From: Zea mays
Taxonomy: Eukaryota > Streptophyta > Magnoliopsida > Poales > Poaceae
Direction of reading: 5' to 3'
Length of the DNA: 64,000 nucleotides
NCBI RefSeq assembly: GCF_902167145.1
Contig: NC_050104.1
Span: 1,798,001-1,862,000, forward strand
Under the pieces are notes generated by a model, which was not told the origin of the DNA, made no database searches, and worked only from the letters and a program-made list of their open reading frames with translations. Both the position numbers and the translations under genes were made by a program. Shown piece after piece: positions 54,026-64,000 of the stretch (the first letter of the stretch is position 1; every line of letters begins with the position of its first letter).

Positions 54026-54525
54026 GAGTGCCTGAAGCACTCGGCAAAGCCTTAAAAACACTCGGCAAACTCTTTGCCGAGTGTCATACTCGGCAAAGAG
54101 GGCTCGACACATACACAGTGCATCGACAAAGCCTTCTTTGCCGAGTACTTTTTCTCGGGCACTCGAGAAAGACTTTGCCGAGTCCAGGAAGTACTCGGCA
54201 AAGAAAAGCCGCTGTCACGGCGCCGGGTGACGAAGACGGCGTCTTTGCCAAGTGTCCTTGGTGACACTCGGCAAAGAAGTTACCTTTGCTGAGTGTGTGC
54301 CGGTCGGCACTCGGCAAAGAATCCGCCAGCGGGGTCCCCATGTCAGGTTCTTTGCCGAGTGCTTTGTATGGCACTCGGCAAAGCGTGCCTCTTTGCTGAG
54401 TGCCAGGGCCACTACACTCGGCAAAGAACCTATACCTGTGCCCAGGTCTTGGTTCTTTGCCGAGTGCTATGGTCTTGACACTCGGCAAAGCACCTCTTTG
54501 CCGAGTGTCACACTCGGCAAAGTGA
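54026..54525. repeat. CACTA subterminal array of CTTTGCCGAGTG
   Basis: About 20 copies of the 12-bp motif in alternating orientation, mostly as inverted pairs separated by 4-25 bp, each able to form a 12-bp stem (for example 54351/54373, 54455/54479, 54495/54510). In En/Spm such subterminal motifs are the binding sites of the TNPA protein. Confidence 0.92.
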
Positions 54526-54792
54526 CCAGTACACACCATTTTTATTTGTTTTTTCTATTCTATCCAAACAAACAAAAGATATTTCACATATATACATCAC
54601 AGATCATCACAGACATATATAGCCAACACAAACAGTATTAACACAAATTCTGACATAAGTATTCAACATAAGTTCAGAGGTTCTCAACACAAACAATATT
54701 AACACAAGTTCAGAAGTGTCAACACAAGTTCACAAGCTCTGACATAAGTATTCAACATAAGTTTTGTAGTCGAAACACTAAAAACATAACTC

Positions 54793-56830
54793 TCATGGAG
54801 GTGGGCGGTTAGACTGGTGCTGCGTTGGACTGTACCCTTCATGAGGGTTGTTGGATGCCGCCCCAGATTGGCCCTGCATAGAGAAGAGATTGCATGTGTT
54901 ATACCAGATGCATTACCAACATCTAACTACAATTTTGATACTCACAGGAGTATGAAACAGAGCAGAGTCAACTGCAGGGAACAATGGAGGTGGCGGAGCG
55001 AAACCCTGTGCGGCGCCAAGGCTCTGCATGTACTGGAACATCTCCGCCATCCTCTGATGATCTGTCAGGCGAGCCTCCCGCTCCGCCATCATCCTTGCCT
55101 CCATCTCTTGACGTTCCCTCCTCTCTTCTTCTAGTTGGGTCTATAATATTACAAGCCAACGTTATAGTAACTTAAAGAGAAGGTATATAACTCAAGGAAG
55201 GATGAGTTATAGAAGCACTAACCTCGAGTTGTTGTATGCGATGCTGTGAGTTGTCGTGCCGAGGTCGTATGGCTGGACTCGAGCCCGTGCTCCTTGCTCG
55301 CACCTGAGACAGAGTGGGAGTGGAGGACGAGTCGATTGCCCCGTCGGCAATCCAGTACCGCCCATGTTTCTTGCCTCCTCCGACCCTCATGAGCACATCG
55401 GGGTCGATCTGCTCGGTGCTTGGATCATATTCTGGGCCATGGACCTCCTGTGCCATGGTGGTGTAGTCATGAAGGCGGTTGTAGACGGCGGGGTTGGTGT
55501 AGGCCTCGGGCCCGTCATCCGGGTTGTAGGTGACGTCAGACATCGCCTTGCCCTTATGGGCCATAGCATAGGCCGAGAAGATGGAGCAAGGTCGGCCACC
55601 ATGTAACGCCGACTACAAGAAAACCAACGAGATAGTTAGAAATAATATCTAATCCAGTGCTATATACCTAAATAAAAAAGAGGGCGTACCCATGCTTCTG
55701 CATATTGGCCCAGGCTCCGGTTGTCTTGGTGGTGGGAGGGACCTTGCATCATCATACGTCGTTCCCGGCTAGTGTTGTGCGCCTCGTCCCACTCAGCCGA
55801 ACACCACCTATCCACCATCTGCTCCCAGCACAGAGGATGTGCGGCGCACCAATGTGGAATCATCTACAAACTAAACACGTAAAGTGCATATCAGAAGATA
55901 AAATAAAATTCATGCATGGAGTACTGGTACCAAACATGCATGACTTTACCTGCAGGTACTGGTCCCTGGTCAGCGACATGGTTCGGGCTTGCTGCTTGGT
56001 CACCTTCTCCCCAAGGACGGAGCCGTGGTAGCTGACGATGGCCTTGATTCGGGCCTCATAGTGCATGTCCACGACGAGCTTCTTACAGCTCGTGGTGACC
56101 ACCACATCCACCCTAGCCTCGTATCCAGCCTCGCATCTGAAGAAATCATGCATACAAAAACGATGTATCCATGCATTATTTCAAGAATTTGCAACGAATG
56201 CGACATATTTTACATTATACTAAGACTTACTCACAACTCTTGCTTCACCCACTCCGCCTTGTTATTGAATTCCCGACCGTCCCGGTCTACTGCATCGGGG
56301 CGACGGCGTAGTGGTCGAAGGTGTAGGCTGGGCCTGTCACTCCGGCGTACTCAACCAGTCCAGGGAAGTGTTCCCTGCGCAGTAGGCCGAGGATGCCATT
56401 GGGGAGACGACGATGACCCCCAGCATAATCCACAACCGTCTAAGACCTGTCCAAGTGATAAATAAAAAGTATTAGTTTATATTATGATTTTGAACACATA
56501 ATATGAACAATAATGAAGAACATAAAGTTACATGTCTCTCCTCATCCGGCCGAATCAGCGGCCGCCTATCCCGAAGTATGGGACGCTGAGGGAGACTCGC
56601 GGGACCTCGCAGGTAGATGCTCCTCGAACCTGAGGTGCCAGAACCTGAGGCGGTCTGCTGAGCTTCGTCGTCCTGCTGCTGGTCGTCGTCGTCCTGCTGC
56701 GTCGCGTGCTGCTGGACAAGGTCGTCCTGCTGCGTCGCCTGTTGTGCCTCGTCCTGCTCTGCCTCGTCCGCTGTCCTGCTCCTCCTCCCCGTCCTCCTCC
56801 TCAGCCAACCGCCCACCATATTTGTCCAAA
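54793..56830 (-). pseudogene. TNPA-like (Transposase_24-type) gene of the CACTA element
   Basis: Minus-strand exons recognisable by typical blocks: GSRSIYLRGPASLPQRPILR (about 56640-56560), an exon ending MSLTRDQYLQ before |GTAAAG (about 56150-55952), VLMRVGGGKKHGRYWIADG with QVRARSTGSS (about 55560-55220), a charged helical exon EARMMAEREARLTDHQRM (about 55103-54946), and a final exon NNPHEGYSPTQHQSNRPP ending at TGA 54793-54795. The GKKHGRYWI.D block is the signature I associate with the plant Transposase_24 family. Its role would be binding the subterminal repeats. Exon joints are only partly certain, and at least one exon has overlapping frames that suggest a shift. Confidence 0.65.
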
Positions 56831-56921
56831 AACCTGCAATTAAGAGTAAACAAATAAGCACATATAAAAAGATATATTTAAAAACAGGTGCGAAATAAAA
56901 AGTCATATAGCATTACATCGA

Positions 56922-59172
56922 TTAAAAATAATCTTCATATGTGTCGGGGTTAGCCGGATCATAACTCTCATCATCACTATCAACCATTTCATAGTCAACA
57001 CCATCGAAAGACGCAAGTTCGTCATTAATGTCATTGCCTTCAAGGATTACTAAGTCATTATCATTTTGCACCTCATCATCGTCCTCATCAACAACCATTT
57101 CAATATCTACGTCCATTCCGATAGCTTCGGTTAAGTCTATCTCAAATCACCCTTCTAGCCCATCTTCTTGGAAGAACTCTCCATCATATATGTCCGGGTC
57201 TAAGTTATAATCTTCATCGTTAGGAACAGGTAACCTCTCGTGCGGCGATACCTTATACACAACATCCTAACCCTTAAGATGTTCTTTCGTTTGGCACGCA
57301 TATGGGAGATAATACACTTGTGTGGCCTGTTGGGCCACGATATAGACATCGTCTCCTGGTAAGGTGGAATCTTGTCAAATTTCGACTATCCCAAGATTAG
57401 AATGTGTCCGTCTCGTCACTTGAGGGTCAAACCAATGACATTTGAATATCACTGGAGTAAGAGGTTTGGAACCATAAAAAAATGAGTTCATATATTTCTT
57501 CGATTCGTCCAAAATAATCGACATCGTCAAGGCCGGGCGTAAAGAATCCAGAACACGTTGTTTTCCGATTGGGCCAACTTTTGTCATAGTTTGTTGTGCG
57601 AAAACGATATCCATTGACGTCATACCCAGAATATTTCTTGACCCTATAAGTAAAGCTGTTGGCTACTTGTCTCAACTCGGCACTCATAGACGGATCTCTT
57701 TGGCCCTGCAAGTATTCGCAAGTTAAAAGACGCTAAATTGAGTTCATAGATGGATCTCTTTGACAAACTAAGCACGTACCTTACGTTTGAACCAGGAAAT
57801 GAAATCGAGCAACCCATTTCTCGCACCCTTTCTAAGAAGAGTGTCATATTCCTATGAAGTGGGGTCCCTTGATCGACGCCAGAATTCATGAAGAAATTGT
57901 TCCATGTATTGCGTCACCTCTTCAAGGTTGGTCAATACATATAGTATGATATGTCGCCACTCTTCATGTGTCAGGGTCTTGGTGGTCGAGCCACTTGCAC
58001 TTCCGAGTTGGCCTCGAAATATGCTAAGGTTCGATTCATTATCGCCATCATTGTAACGAGGGGGTAGATTATGCACGCTCGGCAGTTTGTCACCATAATA
58101 AGTTGTTGTGATGTTTGACACCTCCTCTAGAATGTATGCCTCTGCAATGGAAGCCTCGATTTTGCATTTATTTCTACATTTCTTTTGAATAGTCTTTAGA
58201 CATCTCTTGATTAGATAGCACCAACATCCATGCACGCCGCCCCCATTTGTGCCTCATAGGGGAGATGAAGAATCAAATGCTGCATTGGATTGAAGAAGCC
58301 GGGTGGAAATATCTTCTCAAGCTTACACAGTAATACGGGTGCCAATCTTTCCAAGTCTGCCACCACGGTCCGAGATAACTCTTTTGCACAAAGCTAACGG
58401 AAGAAATAGCTCAACTCTAAAAGCGCTAGCCAGACATGCTCAGGGACATAGCCTCGAACCATCACAGGAAGAATCCGTTCAATTCATATGTGGAAGTCAT
58501 GACTCTTCATCCCTAAGACTCGCATAGTAGATAAGTTCACCCCTACTCAGGTTAGCTGCATACCCATCAGGGAACATCAACATCTTGATCCACTGAAGTA
58601 CTTTCTTCCTCTGGGCCCTGCTTAGGACAAAATCGGCCTTAGGCCTTCTCCATGTCTTTTCGCCACTTAGCGGCTTCATCTCTTGGTTTGGTCTATCACA
58701 CAACGCTGCCAGATCCACTCTTGCCTTTACGTTATCCTTTGACTTATCAGGAATGTCCATAATTGTTGCCCACAGTGCCTCGGCAACATTCTTTTCAGTG
58801 TGCATCACGTCAATGTTGTGTGGAAGGAGTAGGTTGTCATAATAGGGGAGCCGAGTCAAGCCAGACTTATGTGTCCACATATGCTGCTCACCATATCCCA
58901 CAAAACCACCTTCTGTATTGGCCACGAGCCCATCTATCTGTTGATGAATTTCGGCACCAGTCATCGTTGCAGATGGGCGGTCTGTCACTACGACACCTTG
59001 CATAAAGTTCTTGATGTCTAAGCGGAATGGATGGTCAAGAGGGAGAAATTATCGATGTTTATCGAAGGACGAATATTTGCCACCCTTTTTCAACCAAATG
59101 AACCTAAGAGCTTCCTTGCAAATTAGGCATGGGAACTTACCGTGAACACACCAGGCGCAGAATAGCCCATAC
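56922..59172 (-). pseudogene. TNPD-like (TNP2-type) transposase of the CACTA element
   Basis: In order on the minus strand: a Cys-rich block LYGLFCAWCVHGKFPC then CKEALRFIWLKKGG (59170-59080), a stop, then DHPFRLDIKNFMQGVVVTDR and the block LPYYDNLLLPHNIDVMHTEK (about 58840) typical of Transposase_21. The next region (MKSHDFH...GYVPEHVWLALLELSYFF; NPMQHLILHLPYEAQMG) continues through stops to IEASIAEAYILEEVSNI (DUF4218-type, 58180). The DUF4216-like FYGSKPLTPVIFKCHWFDP (57440) follows, with an acidic C-terminus ending NPDTYEDYF at 56922. The N-terminal portion is missing. Several stops and frame changes show that it is dead. Confidence 0.75.
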
Positions 59173-59309
59173 ACCGGTAAGTCATGCATGGAGTACTAGT
59201 ACCAAACATGCATTCTGAAGTTTGTCTTCGTACCTCGGTCATACGTCCATACCCCTTCCTCCCAGGGATGACATCCACACATAATTCAACGGCACGATGA
59301 CCGACAATC

Positions 59310-59509
59310 ACATCTATATGTATTCAATATTAACTCATATTAACTTAATCATACACGAATATAAATTTAACACAACAAGACTACATATTAACCTAATCAT
59401 ACACGTATATAATTAACTCAATATTAAACCTAATCATTTCATATAAATCATACACGTAGAACATAAAGCTTTTTAATTACAATATCACAAAACGAAAGCA
59501 AGCAATCAC
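59310..59509. other. AT-rich junction in the CACTA element
   Basis: Short direct repeats around TTAACTTAATCATACACG. This is the site where the TNPD N-terminal coding sequence should be; its absence marks an internal deletion or rearrangement. Confidence 0.5.
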
Positions 59510-59880
59510 CTTGAAGGTTTGGTCGCGGGCGAGACAGTGGGTCGCGGGCGAGACGACGGGGCGTGGGGGTTTGAGGTCCGCCGCGTGCACTTTCCCGGTG
59601 TGCACTTTGGCGGCGGGCGGGCGAGGGCACGGAGGCCAGGCGGGCGAGGGCAAGGAGGGCACGGCGGTCAGGCGGCCGAGTTCGCGGGCAGGAAGGGCGC
59701 GGGTGTGGCGCTCGGGCTAGCGTGAGGGCGCGACGGGTCGAGGGCGCGGTGGGGCGATGATGCGGCGGCGGCGCGGCGCGGGCGCGGCGGCAGCCGAGGG
59801 CAGGGGCGTGGCGGGACGAGGGCGCGGCGGCGGCGGCGCGACGTCGTGGAAGCGATGGCGGCGCGGTAAGAAGAGAGAGT
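59510..59880. repeat. GC-rich CpG-dense block of the CACTA element
   Basis: Simple GGCGCGGCGG/GGGCGAG-type sequence with no genuine frame. In minus orientation it lies upstream of the transposase, next to the terminal motifs, consistent with promoter or leader sequence as in other CACTA elements. Confidence 0.55.
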
Positions 59881-59925
59881 GAGAGAGTAAGAGAGAAAGG
59901 AGTTACTCAGGCGCTATGTACGCGC

Positions 59926-59996
59926 TCTTTGTCGAGTGTCCGCGATCTGGCACTCGGCAAAGATTTTTTTTTAATTTTAAAATACTCTTTGCTGAG
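59926..59996. repeat. CACTA subterminal motifs, right side
   Basis: CTCTTTGTCGAGTG, CACTCGGCAAAG and CTCTTTGCTGAG in 70 bp, the counterpart of the array at 54026-54525. Cut at 59996 by the Gypsy LTR. Confidence 0.85.
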
Positions 59997-60474
59997 TGTT
60001 GGAACTTGCTATCTGGTGCAAGGGGATCCAACGGGGGTGAGTATTGACGTAAACAGGGTTCTCGCACGAGATGGCAAAAGCTCTGTTCATCCAGCCTCTC
60101 AAGGGCACTGTGCGGGGGTATTTATAGGTATCTGAGTGCCCAGCGTCCTGTGTTAAGGACGCATGTGCCCTCAGACACCTAGGTTATCCCCGGAATATTC
60201 CCATAAAGCGGGGTTACAGACCGTAATTACAGGGATGCCTTTATATATTAGGCCCGTAATGCGCAGCGGCCACGTAGGGCCTGTTACAATGGGCCGGATC
60301 ACTCGTGGGCCTCCATGCTGGACGAGGTCGCAAGATGAGACGACCTCGTCACATGTCTTCGTTCGGTGACGTATGGGACGAAGGGTGAGCCTGCCCGTTG
60401 TCTTGTCTCCGTTGGTCCAGCGATTACGGCGAAGGCATCGAGCGAAGGGTGGCGTCTTCGTCTTCGCCCCAACA
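59997..60474 (-). repeat. 3' LTR of the second Tat-type element
   Basis: 478 bp with TGTTGG/CCAACA inverted tips. A minus-strand CTATAAATA at 60119-60127 is its promoter TATA. The inner border is followed on the minus strand by a purine-rich tract rather than a PBS, which fixes the orientation. Confidence 0.8.
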
Positions 60475-60492
60475 TTTGCCCTCTGAGGGACC
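60475..60492 (-). promoter_or_regulatory. Polypurine tract
   Basis: The minus strand reads CCCTCAGAGGGCAAA immediately before the LTR start TGTTGGGGCG. Expected site for plus-strand priming. Confidence 0.6.
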
Positions 60493-60639
60493 AGTTAGAC
60501 TAAGTCATCTGGTGCCGAAGACGTCGCTAGATGGCGGAGACGCTGCCCTCGCTCGAAGTGGTTCCGCGGGGGTTTTTGACATGACCGTTGATTGACACCG
60601 TACTGTTGGACTGCGGGTTTCCCGAAGCGCCGCGCCCTG

Positions 60640-60648
60640 TGTATAAAA
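60640..60648 (+). promoter_or_regulatory. TATA box of the antisense gene
   Basis: GTGTATAAAAGGGGAC, about 165 bp upstream of the ATG at 60813 and outside the LTR. Indicates an independent promoter directed away from the 3' LTR. Confidence 0.7.
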
Positions 60649-60812
60649 GGGGACGGGGGGCGGCGCGTTTTGAACTTTATCTTTCCGCGCTCCGCGAAAA
60701 CCCTAACCGCCTTTTCAAACCTCTTGCTGCTCGTCTGCCCTCCTTGCTCTTGTTCGCCGGAGATCTGGCACATGTGAAGCAGACTGCCCGCCGCCGCCGA
60801 CGGTACGTAGCG

Positions 60813-63800
60813 ATGCCGACCTCTTCTTCTTCTGCTGCCGCTACGCCGCCGGCCGACGCGTCGTCTGAGGAGACGCTGAGCACTGTGGCGGCGGAGGAGT
60901 TGCGCGCCGGCGATACGGTGGATTTCGGTGTGTCGCGAATGTCCTCGGTCCACGTGCAAGATATGCAGCAGCTTGGTTACTTTGGCGGCGGAGTCGCTCG
61001 TGTCCCGGGGACGGAGGAGGTCCCTGAGCCAGAAGGCGAGTTGGTTGTGTTCGAGGCGTTCTTTGCTGCTGGTCTTCGCCTGCCTGCGCACCGATTTGTG
61101 GGAGAAGTCCTGCGCAGATTTAACGTCCAGATCCATCAGCTGACTCCGAATGCCGTGGTGGCTCTATCGAAGTATGTCTGGGCGATGACTTCGTACGGCG
61201 GACAGCCATCGGTCGAAGTCTTCGCGAAGTACTATTGGCTGCACTGGCAGAAAAGGATGATCGGAAATAAGGTTGCCCAGTTTGGGTCCTGTACATTTAC
61301 GCCGAAGACCGGCAAGACCTCGATGGAGGTAGTTGAGTTGGTTCCTTGCGCCCGCAATAAATGGGGCAACTGGCATGAGTTTTGGTTCTACGTTGCGGAG
61401 GGCACAGTCGAAGACCATCCGAGGCTCCCTGTGGCCGAGATGTGCTCGCATTATTACTCAGCATACCCGCCGTTTGAAGTGGCGGAGGAGGATGCAGACG
61501 AAGGGGCCCTTCGGTGGTGCGCTGCCGGCCTGAGCAGCGGGCGCGATTTGGTTGAGGAGTTTGTGGCGTATGGGGTGTGGCCTTTGGCGCATGGCTGGGC
61601 GCTGGGCGAAGTATGCCCTCGCCAGATGCCTTCCCGTGGTGGGATGGTGGTGCGAAGTCCCGCCTTCGCACTGGATCTGCGTAGCCGCGATCCGGCCGCC
61701 TTTGTGCGTGAGGCGGAGGATGGGGCGGTGCGGATTGTCGGGCGGTACGTGCCGAAGACAGAGGGCCAGCGTAGCTGGGATATACGCGGGTCTAATGACC
61801 GCTTGAACAGGGTCTTCGAGTTGAACCGTTTACCGTATGGCGGTTATCCCGGGCAAGACGATGTGGATCGTCGCGGGAAGAAGCCGGCGGTAGAGACTGG
61901 AGACGACCCCGCGCCGGCGGCCGCCCCATCCTCTAAGAAGAGGAAGCTAGATATTGCTACGGGAGGACTGGGGGTTTCTGATGGTTTTGCTAGGGAATTG
62001 ATGAGGACATGTGCGGCCCCGGGGGGAAGGATGTCTTCGCCCGAGCTCCGGGAGTCTTCGGCGCGGATGCTGAGGGTTACCGGGGGTTGGTGGCCTAAGA
62101 ATGTTCCTATCCCCCGCGCGGCCGGCGAAAACTTTTTCACATCTCGCATGGTTCGTGATTGGAGAGTGTTTCCTTACAGGCGGAATATTGCTGCTGTTGT
62201 GTCGGCAGTGATGGACAAGGATCGTCAGGGAGCTGCGCAGAAGCGCCAGGCGGTCGTCCTGCTGCATGAGGTCAGGTCGAAGAGGTCGCGGGGGACTGCG
62301 AAGGCTGCTGCCCCCGGCGGAAGCCAGCCGACGCTGGCGGCGAAGTCGGCCGCCCCTGGGTCCAGCAGGGTGCCGGAGGCTACGAAGGCGGCCGCCGCCG
62401 GCGGTACTAAGTCTGTCCCGGCGGGAGCCGTGAAGGCCCGAGAGTTGCCTCCGCCGGGCAAGCGCGTTGCCGACTTCGCCACCGATATTAGCGTGGATGA
62501 TTATCTTGTTGGTAATTCGTTAGCTCGAGTTTTTTTTAATCTGTTGATACGTTGCAGGGTCGGGCGAAGGCCAACTTGTTGTCGTTCCGCCCGCCGTGGC
62601 GACCGCGGCGGCTACCGTGGTGCCCAGGGCGAAGGGTAGTGCTCTTAGTGCCGATGGTGAGATTCCGGCACTCACTGTCGTCAGGGACGAGGCGGGCGCT
62701 GTGTCCCGCCGGCTGAAGGAGGCATTAAGTCAAGTAAGTTGAGCTAGACTTCGGTTTTTACCAGCTTCGTTGGGGCTGTGGTCTTATGTGTGTCTTGTAG
62801 GCGGCTGACTTCACAGACCGCGCGGCGTCGGGGGCCCTTACGGCAGTTGTGTCTGCCGAAGTCAAGAGACTTCGGGCGCAACATGCTGACGCCGTCTGGG
62901 AAAAGTCGGTCGCCGAAAGCAAGTGCCGCAAGTTGGCGGATAAGGTGGCCGCGCTGGAGGGTGAGAGGACTGACCTCCGGCGCCAACTGGCGGAGGAGAG
63001 GAAGGAGGCTAATGAGGCCCTCGCCAAGGCGCAGTCTGCGCAGGCGGAGGCCAAATTGGCGCGGGCGGAGGGCAGTCTTGCCAGACAGCGCGCCGAGGAA
63101 TTAGAGGAGCGGCTCAACGCTCTGCAGACCTGTGTGGAGAGGGCCGAGGCTTCGACGCGCTCGGAGGTTGAGCGGACACGCAAGCAGCTTATGGACTCAT
63201 ACCACGAGCTGGGCGCGCGGACCGCGGACTTCAAGGTGCCAGACCGAGAGCCCGGACTTCGCTGCCTCGAGTGGCTGCAGGAGGAGTTGTTGGCGCTCCC
63301 CGCCATCGTGGAGGGGTTTATGTCCTACGCCTCCCTGGTCACCTGTGAAGGGGCGATGAACGCGCTGTCCCGCGAAGGGTGCCGACACTATGAGGTCTTC
63401 GACCAAGCTGATGAGGATTTCGAGCGCGATATTTACAAGGTTGAGGACCCTGTAGTGAAGGAATCCGCGGGAGCCCTCTTCGATCGGATGTGGGGCCCTC
63501 ACGGTCGGGAGGTGGTCAGGGAGCGGTCCGAGACGGCGAGGGGTCAGGTAATGTTTGACTTTTGTTTGGTGTTGTTGAATGTGGGTTGTATGTGGGTTTG
63601 CTGAATCTGTGTGCTGTGTCTCAGGCGGCGCGTAATGAGAAGGTGGAGGACTTTGGGGCTTTGAACAGCGCGCAGCCTGACTCGGAGTCGAACCGGTGGC
63701 GGCTGTGTCCGAGGTTGCCCCGGCGCCGCCCCCAGAAACCGTCGAAGGCGTTCCTGATGCCCCCGCAGCCACTGCGGCCGGCGGAGGCTCGTCGCCAACT

Positions 63801-63890
63801 GCTGCGCCGAGGGATGAGGATCCTGTGAAGATGGCGGCGGAGCCGGCAGCGGAGGATCCCGCGACGGTTGGGTCTTCGCAGGTGGCTTAG
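60813..63890 (+). CDS. Antisense spliced gene of the second Tat-type element
   Basis: Four exons: 60813-62511, 62558-62733, 62801-63547, 63625-63890, with GT/AG introns of 46, 67 and 77 bp that keep the frame. ATG 60813 (MPTSSSSAAATPP) follows the TATA box. Exon 1 encodes the domain I recall as PF04195-type (FFAAGLRLPAHRFVGEVLRR, LTPNAVVALSKYVWAMTSYG, YYWLHWQKRMIG) and a Pro/Ala/Lys-rich tail with KKRKLD, a possible nuclear signal. Exon 3 is a coiled coil (KCRKLADKVAALEGERTDLR; LAKAQSAQAEAKLARAEGSL) followed by CLEWLQEELLALPAIVEGFM and YASLVTCEGAMNALSREGC. A one-base deletion near 63690 shifts the last exon from an Ala/Pro-rich frame ending at TAG 63888-63890; without it the unshifted frame stops at 63828. 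The function is unknown. The 46-bp first intron is unusually short. Confidence 0.7.
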
Positions 63891-64000
63891 TGGGTGTGGG
63901 TAGTTAGGGAATTTTGGATATGTTGCTGAACCTTGGTTGCTGCGTAGGTTCAAGATTTTGGGCCTGCGCACGCAACCGCTACTGCTAATTTTTTGGCGGC
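63891..64000. other. 3' flank of the antisense gene at the window edge
   Basis: Likely the 3' untranslated region. Nothing else is recognised in the last 110 bp. Confidence 0.4.

Larger units (their letters stand above)
54001..59996 (-). mobile_element. CACTA (En/Spm-type) element, degenerate, right end displaced
   Basis: Starts at 54001 with CACTACCGGAATCGATGGC. AAT at 53998-54000 is one half of the expected 3-bp target duplication. A dense array of CTTTGCCGAGTG and its complement follows. Two transposon genes read on the minus strand (TNPD-like 59172-56922 and TNPA-like about 56830-54793). Subterminal motifs reappear at 59926-59996, where a Gypsy LTR interrupts, so the true right tip lies beyond the window. 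Stops, shifts and a missing TNPD N-terminus make it non-autonomous. Confidence 0.88.
59997..64000 (-). mobile_element. Second Tat-type Gypsy element, 3' part only (runs off the window)
   Basis: Minus strand. The 3' LTR is 59997-60474, followed inward by a polypurine tract and by a spliced gene on the opposite (plus) strand. gag-pol and the 5' LTR must lie to the right of 64000. The antisense gene with the plant gypsy-type transposon domain next to the 3' LTR parallels the 14-kb element, so I place it in the Tat lineage. The insertion is into the right end of the CACTA element; CTGAG (59992-59996) is the predicted target duplication. Confidence 0.75.

Noticed and set aside
60475..60500. Plus-strand orientation with a PBS after the LTR at 59997-60474
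   Set aside because: The sequence after the LTR (TTTGCCCTCTGAGGG) does not resemble a tRNA complement but reads as a polypurine tract on the minus strand, and the LTR TATA box is also on the minus strand.

Overview
The window is repeat-dense grass genomic DNA, almost certainly maize (Zea mays) or a close Zea relative. The evidence is Copia elements of the Sirevirus (Ji/Opie-like) group with CACCGGACAGTCCGGTG palindromes in their LTRs, Tat-lineage Gypsy elements with antisense genes, gene-capturing Helitrons with CTAG ends, a CACTA element with CTTTGCCGAGTG subterminal repeats, and Stowaway, Tourist and Mutator-like MITEs with visible target-site duplications. No complete host gene is seen. 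The only plausible resident host exon is a minus-strand first exon resembling an outward-rectifying K+ channel (about 2.7-3.0 kb).

Layout. 1-4.8 kb: unique DNA with four small MITEs and the K+ channel-like exon. 4.8-20.0 kb: an old plus-strand Sirevirus with a 5' LTR, broken gag and broken pol. It is truncated inside reverse transcriptase and has no 3' LTR. Its gag is split by a young, coding-intact minus-strand Sirevirus (7874-16865, TSD CATAT). 20-23.1 kb: AT-rich DNA with two Stowaway-like MITEs. 23.2-39.4 kb: a terminal-inverted-repeat element sitting inside a (TA)n microsatellite, itself split by a 14-kb Tat-lineage Gypsy element (23557-37542, TSD GCGGC). 41.2-53.6 kb: a plus-strand Helitron whose 5' end was hit, 13 bp from its tip, by a minus-strand Helitron of the same family (41244-50039). 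54.0-60.0 kb: a degenerate minus-strand CACTA element, interrupted at 59997 by the 3' LTR of another minus-strand Tat-type Gypsy element that runs off the right edge.

How the parts work together. Each retroelement supplies its own gag, protease, integrase, reverse transcriptase and RNase H. The nested Sirevirus and the 14-kb Gypsy element look recently active: their LTR pairs differ by 4 and 7 substitutions. Both Tat-type elements carry, between pol and the 3' LTR, a spliced gene on the strand opposite to pol, with a plant 'putative gypsy type transposon' domain followed by coiled coil. The inner Helitron carries exon fragments recognisable as profilin, a DUF630/DUF632 protein, a PTPMT-like phosphatase and an HMGB protein, all in its own sense orientation. 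The outer Helitron carries a BTB/WD40-type fragment.

Most noteworthy structure: three successive long hairpins, each ending in the same GGGGGCT purine motif, precede the 3' LTR of the 14-kb Gypsy element. Their upper stem sequences differ but pairing is kept. Also notable are the Helitron-in-Helitron-tip insertion, two outward-facing Helitron-type 3' ends 400 bp apart, and a conserved splice-acceptor-like motif at the Sirevirus gag/pol boundary.
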